DNA of 64,000 nucleotides from Myrica gale. Taxonomy: Eukaryota > Streptophyta > Magnoliopsida > Fagales > Myricaceae. This document shows, piece after piece, positions 55,431 to 64,000 of this stretch. Made by a program: the position numbers and the translations under genes. The first letter of the stretch is position 1, and every line of letters begins with the position of its first letter. The stretch lies in the NCBI GenBank assembly GCA_963930655.1, contig OZ005608.1, forward strand, positions 19,617,271 to 19,681,270, in the 5' to 3' direction. The notes under the pieces were generated by a model that had not been told where the DNA came from, ran no database searches, and worked only from the letters and a program-made list of their open reading frames with translations.

Positions 55431-58400
55431 ATGGATTCTCAGCCAAACAACCTATTCGAAACAGCGTCGCAGCCCGACACGGCCAACGACGCCTACACCT
55501 TTCTGGAGTTCAACACCCAGGGTGAGGACTTCGACTACCCCGAGTTCCGCGATCCGATTCGGTCCCCGGTTGTCACCTGGCCCACACCGTCCGATTCATT
55601 GTCCGATCCGAATGACCGCGTCGGGGGCGGTCCCGCTTCAGACCACCAGTCCGACGCCTCCCCAGTCTCGGCTGCGCCAGGCGGCGCAACAAAAGCCCGG
55701 GCAGTTGGCTCTGGCAGCAGCAGTAGCGGCGGGCTCAATAACAATAGTAATAACCATAGCAATAGCAACAATCAAGTGGTTGAAGCTCTAGCGGCCGGGA
55801 TGGGAGGATTGAACTTCGAGGAAACGGGAGACGACGATGGTTACGAGTATGGTAAAGGGGATTTTACCGAGCATGCGTGCAGGTACTGTGGCGTGTCAAA
55901 CCCAGCTTGCGTGGTGCGCTGCAATGTCCCATCCTGTCGCAAGTGGTTCTGCAATTCCAGGGGGAACACGTCCGGCTCGCATATCGTCAATCACCTGGTG
56001 AGTTGGCTTTTGTTTATGATGGGTAACATGGGAATTCGGTTGAGTTCTAGGGAAAAGCATCCGTAATTACTCATTTTTTGTTGTTGGAAGAATGCGAACG
56101 AAATTAACAGGTTAATAGTTTGTTGGTTTTCTTACGATGAGACATTTGTTGGCTTTTATTGTTTGATGGTTGGACTGCAATTAGAGAATATGGTTAAGTT
56201 TTCTTGCGAATAGAATTTACAATTACCAAGAATCTGAGAATTTGTATTACTAGATTTTATATTTGTGACTGAGCTTCGGTTAGAGTGACAGCTGTTAAGG
56301 AATTCTACTTCCATTTTTTATACGGAATTAGAAATTGAAGGTCATTAAGATAGGAAGCAAACCAGATAATGAAAGCAGAATATCAGAAGGTTTTAACATC
56401 ACTTGGATCTGAAAACTAAGCTCAGTTTCATGGAGTATTTTTTTTAAATGAAACCCCCAAGGGCGATAGCGCAGTGGTTAGGAGAGACATCCTCCTTGGG
56501 GTTCGACGTACCAAGTTCGAGTCTCAAGGGTGCAAGATGTATTTTATTACTGCTGGGCAAGTTCTTGACTTATCTGCTCCCTGGGTTGTGGGGTCGGTCC
56601 AGTGGGCTGTGGTTTGTACTTCAGGGTTGGGCCAAACGGGTCCGGCTGTGGGGGATTTCCACGTTATCAAAAAAAATGAAGGGCTACACTGACTGTTAGG
56701 AGAGAATTTTTTCCCGTGCTCGGAATTTTAGGATAAAGGGATCAATACTGCCACCTTAATGTGGTAATGATGCTTCACACAAGGTCTGCTTGTACTTGAT
56801 GGGGTTGCATGTTTTGTTAAGCAGCATTTGAATGAATCATTAACGAAGAGATCTGGAATATGTTTAGTATTTTCTCTCTAATCTTGTGGAGATGTTTGCT
56901 TGTCTTCCTTTGAAAGTTTTCTTGTTTGGGCATCATTTCAAGTTCTCTGTTTATGGCGCTTCAATAGGGAGTAAGAAAACAAAGACTCGTGGAAGATGTT
57001 CTCGAATGAATCCTGCATTGGTGTTGTAGCCATATTTGATTCTACATTGAGTGGGTCTGTAATAGAACTCTTAAGCCTATAGTAATTTTGTGTCTATATC
57101 GCTGGCCTCAACTATAAAAATTTATTTCACTTATTAGTATTTATGTATGTTTTTCAGAGTTGGGATTGATAATCTCACTGTGGAAGGCTAAAAGGGTAGT
57201 TTTGATTAGAATTAAGAATGTTGTAATTCATTCAATTTTCATTGGAAACTTTAGTTTGATTAACCTTTTGATTGTTAAGAATTCAATTTTGACCCTTGAT
57301 GATGTCACTTCCTTGCCAAAGAAGAGGCTGTCTCATTCTTTTCAATGTTGATCTTACGTAAGTATACATTCCTTACTGTTGTGAAAGAAAGGAGCGGGTA
57401 GAGACTTAGTTCTATTATGGAGCTGTGTGTATACCACCATCGAAGCTTCGCTCTGAAGTGAGAATGTGTGTTGGTTTATATTTAGCAGTGTGCTTTCTGG
57501 CATGTGTCCTGTTACTTTAGTGCTTTTTGTTTTTCATTTGAATAAATATTTGCTCTCCTGTATATGTATATCTTTCAGTTATTTTTACCAATATATTTGT
57601 TTGTTTTCTCTACATAATGGGCATCGTTTTTTTAAATTTTATTCATTCAGTGCTTATAAACTGTTAAACATATCCATCAGGTTCATGGAAACATGGTTAA
57701 ATTTGCTTGAACCAATATTATTGCACCACTCCATTCAAGAGAGTGTGCCATTTTGCAATTCTACAGGCATCTCTGAATATCGTTTCTTATTCACATTCTA
57801 ATTTTGGTGTGTAGGTGAGAGCGAAGCATAAAGAAGTCTGTCTTCATAAAGACAGTCCGTTGGGGGAAACAATCCTTGAATGCTACAACTGTGGATGTCG
57901 TAATGTATTCCTGCTTGGATTTATTTCAGCGAAGACAGAGAGTGTTGTGGTTCTTCTTTGTCGGGAGCCTTGCTTAAGTGTTAATGCATTGAAGGACATG
58001 AATTGGGACCTGAGTCAGTGGTGTCCCCTGATTGATGATCGGTGTTTTCTCCAGTGGCTTGTCAAGGTTAGTGTTATCTAATGCATTGTTTTATTTCTGC
58101 ATGTGAAGGTGATTTGTTATCAATATTGTTAGTCTTATTTTTTTTCTTTGGGTTGCTGTTATATTGTTGCAGATACCATCTGAACAGGAGCAGTTGAGGG
58201 CACGCCAGATCAGTGCTCAACAGATAAACAAGGTAGAAGAGCTTTGGAAGACAAATCCTGATGCTTCCCTTGAAGATCTTGAAAAGCCTGGTGTGGATGA
58301 TGAACCTCAACCTGTAGCCTTGAAGTATGAAGATGCATATCAGGTGCCCATTTCTTATGATTGCAGATTACATGTTCACTTTGCAACCTGTGAAGGCTGC

Positions 58401-61400
58401 TGGATTTTCATTTTATATGTCTGTTCAATAACAAGTGACTGGCTTTACTTTTGTTTTGCAGTATCAAAACGTGTTTGCACCACTTATTAAGCTTGAAGCT
58501 GACTATGATAAAGTAATGCTTGTATCCCTATATCTGCTACTCATTTTTTTCTCTGCAGATATGTTATTTTATCTGGTTATAGTATTGCTAAAGGAGGATA
58601 AAGTTGCTTGAGCTATTGTGTAATCTGATAATCTTATTTCTGCTGCAGATGATGAAAGAATCTCAAAGCAAGGACAATGTTACAATTCGGTGGGATATTG
58701 GTCTTAACAAGAAGCGTATTGCATATTTTGTTTTCTCAAAGGTGCTTCACTCTCTTAGTTTTGCCTCTTCAATTTGTAATGGTTTCGCATCACATTATAC
58801 TATTGTGTGTTTCCTGATCTCTGTGACATTTCTATTTCCCTGTTTCGAAGACTAAGTACATGTTTTGCTGTTGTAGGAAGACAATGAGTTGCGCCTAGTA
58901 CCTGGAGATGAGTTGCGGCTGCGGTATTCGGGAGATGCAGCTCACCCGGCATGGCAGTCAGTGGGGCATGTGGTATGGCTCTTCTTTTGTGAGACATCCA
59001 AGTTAAATTCTTTTTAGTTGTTCCTTTCTGGTATGCATTAATGCTTTGCCACAATCCATGAATGGTATTATAGATTGCTTTGTTTGTTTCAGATCAAGCT
59101 TACTGCGCAAGAGGAAGTTGCACTAGAACTTCGTGCTAGTCAGGTAGGTAGTGTATAACTTTTTTCTTTAACCATTGGTGGAGACCCTATTACCAATTTG
59201 CTTATTGTTACGATTTAATGCAGGGAGTTCCAGTTGATCTGAGCCATGGTTTCAGTGTTGATTTCGTGTGGAAAAGCACAAGCTTTGATCGCATGCAGGG
59301 AGCAATGAAAACTTTTGCAGTGGATGAGACTAGTGTTAGTGGGTAGGTCTGCTGGTATTGGTTGTCATATATTTGTTTGTGAGGTTAACTGATTCAGCTT
59401 TTTTTTTTTGGTTTTATACAAATACAATGGTAAGTAAATAGTTAACTGGTTTGTGAAGACCTGGAAACCATAGCAGCCTGAAATTTACTCTGGGCTAAGC
59501 TTGCTGCTCAGTTGTGGTTCATTCTGCCAGTGGTGCATTATAATTATATTAGACCAGCCTATTCTAGGCAATCAATGAAGGAGGGCATGGATGTTTTGCA
59601 CCTGAATGTTTTCTCTTTAAATAGAAATGCCACCTCCCATGCAGGTATATTTACCACCACTTGTTGGGACATGAAGTTGAAGTTCAAATGGTCCGCAACA
59701 CGCTACCTAAACGTTTTGGTGCACCCGGTCTTCCCGAGCTAAATGCATCTCAGGTTTTTCATATCAATCAAACGCTTCAATTTTATTTTTAGAGTGTTCT
59801 ACAAATGTATGATATATATGTTATTGTTGTAAGTATTGACTGTACAAAAAAAATTAAAGATGTAGACTGAAGTTGCAGAGTTACAGTATAGTAATGAGAT
59901 TTTGTAGCTTTAGGTGTGAATGGAACTCTATGAGAAGGTATATCTTGTTTAAAGAGGGAAAAAAGTGGCATTTCCCTATAGCAGGCCTTCCCCACGGGTC
60001 TGCTAATTAGCATGTTCTTGCCTAGCTCTTCCAACAATCTAATGGTCAAGAAATCTACATTTTGTTCTCATTCAGGCTGAGACCCTTTTGGACGGTTCGT
60101 ACCTCCACATTGTGCACTTATGTAGGGAGCACATTAGTACTGAAGTGTTCTCAGCATATGTTTCTCTACATCTGACGTGTACACTGTGTGATATAGTTTC
60201 GTTTACTTCCATCTCGTAGTTAATTGTTTTAGTTATTTCCTTCTCAAAGTTACATTGCTAAGCGTTGTTCATTACTCTATTGATAGGTGTTTGCTGTCAA
60301 GAGTGTCCTTCAGAAACCTATCAGTTTGATTCAAGGCCCCCCTGGTACGGGGAAAACTGTCACTTCTGCAGCCATTGTCTATCATATGGCCAAACAAGGC
60401 CAGGGGCAAGTAGGTTTAACTACATGTTCTCCATTACTTTCATCTCTTTTGGTTACTACAGTTTCTGATAATAAATTGTTATCAGGTTTTGGTGTGTGCC
60501 CCTAGCAATGTGGCTGTCGACCAACTAGCTGAAAAAATAAGTGCCACTGGATTAAAGGTGAGGAAGTATGGCCTTGCTTGCAGTTGTCCCAATTCTATAA
60601 AATTAATCCTGTTTGGTATTCTGTTTATTGTTGTATTGCTTATTGCCATTTTTGACCACGTCTTCCTTTTCTTTTTTGTGACATTTCTTGCTGGATGGAT
60701 TTATTTGAAAGAAAAGTGACATGTATGTGATCATCATTGGCTTAGAAAAAGTTTGAGAGTAGGTAGTGCATATTATGTCTGGAGGCCTATTCTCAAATTC
60801 TCCGACCTGACAGAGACAACAAAATTTAGAAAAGTGGCTATCTTAACACCATTGATGAATTACCTTTCCAACTTTTGTGTCATAGTTGTTTTCTATTCTT
60901 GTTTAGCTGACACTGCCCTCAACTCTCTTAGTTGCCTTTGCCTGCACTGATAAATCTCTTAAGGAATGGACATTACACAAAACTGTGTGAAGAACAGTAA
61001 GTTCTGCAGATGTTTTCTTGGCAACGGTGGATTATAGATTTGTTAGATTATGCTGATCCGCCTGTCTGTTTAATTTCCATTCTAGTTAGGATTTTGTATT
61101 TTGTGGGATGGAACTTTCTACTTCTGAAGTTTATTGATTGAATCTGCTTGTTAGAAGAATAGTTTAAGCTCGTTGAAGTTCCAGAAAATGTTAGGCATCA
61201 ATGTCCTTGTAAAGTTTGTTATTGTCTGAATCTGATATTGATAGGAAGTTGATTTGAATTCCTTAGGGAGTGCTTATGCTTCTAATATATTAATGTTAGA
61301 CATGATTATGCATCGTCATCTTTTAGGAAAACGTCACGCAACTTGCATTGTTATCATTGTTTCATTTTTTTTGTTTTTTACTTTGCATTTAATTCAAATG

Positions 61401-61499
61401 TTTCTATTCATGGTTGATGGATTTCAGGTTGTTAGGCTTTGTGCAAAATCGAGGGAAGCTGTTAGTTCTCCGGTTGAGCATTTAACCCTCCACTATCAG
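55431..61499 (+). CDS. UPF1: UPF1, regulator of nonsense transcripts 1 (5' part, 12 exons)
   Basis: Exons are 55431-55997, 57815-58066, 58173-58343, 58462-58512, 58649-58741, 58877-58972, 59093-59143, 59224-59342, 59645-59753, 60287-60409, 60486-60557 and 61428-61499. All have GT-AG borders and join in frame to 592 codons; the gene runs past the window. The N-terminus is acidic, then Gly/Ser/Asn rich. The Cys/His zinc domain (CH) starts at about residue 148 ([36 protein letters not shown]) and binds UPF2. The 1B/stalk region follows, then helicase motif I GPPGTGKT at 520-527 and motif Ia [18 protein letters not shown] at 545-562. UPF1 is the cytoplasmic ATP-dependent RNA helicase at the centre of nonsense-mediated mRNA decay. 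About half the protein (the usual length is about 1250 residues) is visible, and no frame damage is seen. Confidence 0.97.
55998..57814 (+). other. UPF1 intron 1 (1.8 kb)
   Basis: Bounded by gtgagt and gtgtag. Apart from the SINE it holds only T-rich intronic sequence; the short open frames in it are not genes. Confidence 0.9.
56453..56680 (+). mobile_element. tRNA-derived SINE in UPF1 intron 1
   Basis: The head carries an RNA polymerase III A box (tagcgcagtggttagg, about 56467-56482) and a B box (agttcgagtct, 56514-56524) spaced as in a tRNA gene. An unrelated body ends tatcaaaaaaaatgaa. The 7-mer aaatgaa at 56446-56452 and 56674-56680 may be the target duplication. It does not fold as an intact tRNA (no acceptor-stem partner after the B box), so it is a SINE and not a tRNA gene. 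Confidence 0.8.
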
Positions 61500-61664
61500 G
61501 TCTGAAATCACTTCATCTTCAAATATTATGTCCCTGAATAAAAGCTGTTGCATTTCCATTTGGGGAGCAGCATGTGAATACCTCATTGTAACACTTTTAT
61601 CAGCAATTGTTGGTGGTGTAAAGAGGTTATTGCTTTCAGTGGAGTAGGCTTGGGAGTGCTAGTT

Positions 61665-62633
61665 ATGATGTTTGTTCGTAACTTTCGCATTGAGTCCAAG
61701 GAATTTCGAGTTTTAGTATTTCGAGTTTTAGTTAGTGCTAAGGGAGTGGTTCAGTTAGCCGAATGGAGTGTAAGGTTTTCGTCCGAGATCATGATGGGGA
61801 GGTACGGAGCAGTCTGGATGGTGAACATGACTGATAGGCTGCTGGAGAATAGTGTTGGAGCTGATTTTGCTTCTAAGTTTAATGAATCAAAACGTGGTTT
61901 TTTGTTGCAACTCTGTTCCAACAAAAGGGGAAGATTTGTGGCAGTAGCAGAGTATGGTGGTCGCCGGAGGCTTGGGGCGGTGAGGATTCCTGAAGGCAAG
62001 AATGGTCATGGGTGGCGGATTGTGATCCAGGTATTTAAAGAGGTGGTCTCTTCCTTCAGTCGACGTAAGATGGTGCCTCAGGGTGCTGTCGGAGTGCGTT
62101 CTAACATTTCCTTAGCTAACGCTGTTAAGTCCGAAATGTATTTCGCGGTAGGCGGCGAGAAAGGTCCTTTTCGCAATAGTGAGGAAGGTAAATTTTTGAA
62201 GGAAGGTGAAACGCCGTCTACCGTTGCAGAGGCTGGCGGCATACTGATGTCGCGTGCGAAGCCGAAGATGTTGCATGCAAAACAGGTGGGTGGCTCTTAT
62301 GTTCCCAAGGGGGACGCATTTAAGGCAGTTAAGGCTGACGTGACTTTGGGTGATTGTTTTTGTTTGAAGCATTTTCGAGATAGGCTAGTATTTTTAAAGT
62401 TGGAGCTGAACAGACGTTTTCTCGCGATGGGCAAGATGGGTGATTGCTTGGTTCAGTCGAAGGGTGGGTTTGGGCTTGTGGGCCTGATGGGTCTGGTCAG
62501 GAGTGGGAGCAAAGAGCTAGGCCGATTTGCACCAGTGCCCCTTTTTCACTTGGGTTTGAGTTGGGTGGCTCGTGGCCTTGTCCCTCCCCGTTGGTGGCCC
62601 ACAGTGTGCTGGGTTAAGGGTCAGGTCGTTTGA
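61665..62633 (+). CDS. L1 ORF1-like protein
   Basis: A frame of about 322 codons from the first ATG at 61665. It contains WSVRFSSEIMMGRYGAVWMV, then a stretch with FLLQLCSNKRGRFVAVAEYG and GRRRLGAVRIPEGKNGHGWR. This matches the basic, RNA-binding-like first ORF of plant L1 elements, where a cysteine-poor region of this type precedes a zinc knuckle. No zinc knuckle is seen in the open part. The protein would bind element RNA in a ribonucleoprotein. Downstream GC-rich DNA and a second open frame (63115-63714, DEGSWVEVGKSTVREVGS) may be its frameshifted continuation. Confidence 0.55.
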   Translation: MMFVRNFRIESKEFRVLVFRVLVSAKGVVQLAEWSVRFSSEIMMGRYGAVWMVNMTDRLLENSVGADFASKFNESKRGFLLQLCSNKRGRFVAVAEYGGRRRLGAVRIPEGKNGHGWRIVIQVFKEVVSSFSRRKMVPQGAVGVRSNISLANAVKSEMYFAVGGEKGPFRNSEEGKFLKEGETPSTVAEAGGILMSRAKPKMLHAKQVGGSYVPKGDAFKAVKADVTLGDCFCLKHFRDRLVFLKLELNRRFLAMGKMGDCLVQSKGGFGLVGLMGLVRSGSKELGRFAPVPLFHLGLSWVARGLVPPRWWPTVCWVKGQVV

Positions 62634-63780
62634 GAAAGTCAGGTAGGCTGGGTAGACCCGGACTTGGTGGCGTGGAGCTTCCACGAGTCCCCGTGGAGCC
62701 TGGTGGCTCGGCAAGAGGAGTCCACCCCCAGGTGTCGTCGAGTTGCCTCTTGTCGTTGCCGTCAGTGGTGGGTGGTGATGGCCCTGAGGTCCTGCCGGCA
62801 CCGTAGCCTTTCCGGCAGATGTGGGTTTCTCTCGGGGAGGATCGCAGGTCACTGTGGCTCCTAGTGGCACGACAGGTGGTCTCCCCCCCAGGCGTCGTCG
62901 TGCTGCATCTCGCCGGTGCCGTCTGTGGTGGGTGGTGACAGCCCTGAAGTCCCGCCGATGCTGAAGCTTCTTTCGGCAGAAGTGGGTCTTTCTCGAGACT
63001 TCTCTTCTGTGGTGCCGGAGCTATTGGTGATGCCGGAATCAATTGTTTTGGTGACAGATGAGACCGAGGCCCCCTGTGTGAGGAGTACTTGAGGCTGATG
63101 AGAGGGATGGAATTGTGGAGAGGGACTCGTTGGCTTCCGAGTTAGTTTCGGGCAGCGAGGATGGGGAGTTTTGGGTAGAACCCGAGTATGTTGCTGGGTC
63201 ATCAGTAGTTTCCTTTAGGAATGTGGAGTTTGCTGCACAGAATTTGGTTATCGGGGATTCATCTAGAGGGATGCCTTCATCCATTATGGAGGATGAGGGT
63301 TCTTGGGTTGAGGTGGGGAAGTCGACAGTGCGGGAGGTAGGGTCGAGAGTGGTTTTAGAATCTGCTATAGTGCTGGGGCAGGACGTTGTGCCTCCTCTGC
63401 CAGCTCGCAATAGAGAACTTATGTTTGTTGATTCGGCCAACCCAATTGTGGTCGTGGAACCTCTAGCAGTTTGTGCTATCCAGTGTAGAAGGGAGGACTT
63501 TAATTCCAATTTTGATTATTCTGATTGGGTGTTGGGTATGGTGACTTCATTTAGGCATTTGGTGGGCATTTCTTGTGAGGTGCATGAGGTAGATTTGGAG
63601 GCCCTATTTGCTGCTTTGGAGAAGGAGCGGGGGCATTGGTGTCCTAAGACACCTTGTAAGACGGGGAGTAAACTTACAAGAGAGTTGAAGGGGCTCAAAT
63701 CTGCGATTAACTAACTATGAGGGGAAGAAGTATGTTTCAAGAAAAAATAGAAAGGTTGGGCAGGAGTTTTGTAAGTCTAA

Positions 63781-64000
63781 ATGAAGCTCAAAATTGTGAG
63801 TTGGAATGTACGGGGGTTGAATGATAGGGCGAAGCGCAATAATGTGGGTAATTTATTGAGGGGGTGGAAACCAGAGGTGTGCCTCCAAGAGACTAAGTTG
63901 TTGGAGGTAACGAGGGCTACTATTAGGAGTTTATAAGGGGCAGCATCTTAGATGGTGCAGTTTGTAGGCGGTTGGTGCCTCGGGTGGCATTTTAATCTTA
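63781..64000 (+). pseudogene. L1 ORF2 start, AP-type endonuclease (damaged)
   Basis: From ATG 63781 the frame reads MKLKIVSWNVRGLNDRAKRN, then NVGNLLRGWKPEVCLQETKL, the first motifs of the L1 endonuclease (SWN..G and the catalytic Glu of QETK). After TIRSL the frame stops at about 63932. The family motif VGASGGILI appears later in another frame (about 63970-63996), so the copy has at least one stop and one frameshift and cannot make an intact ORF2. The reverse transcriptase would lie beyond the window. Confidence 0.85.

Larger units (their letters stand above)
61620..64000 (+). mobile_element. L1-type LINE in UPF1 intron 12, cut by window end
   Basis: After exon 12 a GC-richer segment begins that carries an ORF1-like frame, a GC-rich middle and the start of an endonuclease frame, in the same orientation as UPF1. 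The left edge is approximate because no target duplication can be seen with the right end outside the window. Plant introns commonly tolerate such insertions. Confidence 0.8.

Noticed and set aside
56460-56530. Possible tRNA gene
   Set aside because: A and B boxes are present, but no acceptor-stem pairing or complete cloverleaf follows, and the body and A-rich tail fit a SINE.
62517-63509. Several long Pro/Thr/Ser-rich open frames on the minus strand
   Set aside because: They are antisense to the L1 element and reflect its GC-rich middle; no domain is recognisable.
1-64000. CRISPR arrays, rRNA genes, bacterial-type operons
   Set aside because: No regularly spaced repeats or rRNA sequence were seen, and the intron structure shows a plant nuclear genome.

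Overview
This window is nuclear DNA from a flowering plant, most likely a eudicot. The signs are GT-AG introns, an AT-rich background, an intronless nMAT4-type mitochondrial intron maturase, a UPF1 gene with plant-type exons, PMEI and MATH (BPM-like) genes, and many plant transposon families (MULE, hAT, CACTA, L1, tRNA-derived SINE, Ty1/copia and Ty3/gypsy relics). I cannot name the species.

Layout. 0-1.7 kb: an orphan cyclin-C exon, a CACTA-type transposon end, and a duplicated flank of the nMAT4 locus that lacks the gene. 1.9-12.3 kb: a transposon-rich block with MULE-type elements (one with a decayed MuDR-like transposase), a copia relic, a telomere-like array and a foldback element. 10.1-15.9 kb: another duplicated copy of the upstream region of the KEN-family genes, broken by two insertions. 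17.3-36.2 kb: a cluster of minus-strand genes joining a degenerate kinase domain to an IRE1/RNase L-type KEN nuclease domain. It has one nearly whole copy, one decayed copy, one 5' remnant and several promoter-only relics. The nMAT4 gene, a PMEI gene and a truncated MATH gene lie between the copies. 37-54 kb: mostly mobile DNA with clear target-site duplications, plus one small conserved-looking plant gene at 39.9 kb. 55.4 kb to the end: the first 12 coding exons of UPF1 (regulator of nonsense transcripts 1), with a SINE in intron 1 and a sense-oriented L1 LINE in intron 12.

How the genes relate. UPF1 (RNA surveillance), nMAT4 (mitochondrial group II intron splicing) and the KEN proteins (predicted RNA cleavage) all concern RNA, but they look like independent loci. 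The most notable content is the pseudokinase-KEN family. Its kinase catalytic motifs are lost (HGN instead of HRD, no DFG), but the R-N-x3-H signature of the KEN nuclease is kept. One copy carries a hydrophobic exon repeated in tandem. The same cluster shows how such a locus is shuffled: an nMAT4 flank without its gene, promoters without genes, and a retroposon whose empty target site survives in a neighbouring tandem copy. All calls come from reading the sequence and the conceptual translations; no database search was run.
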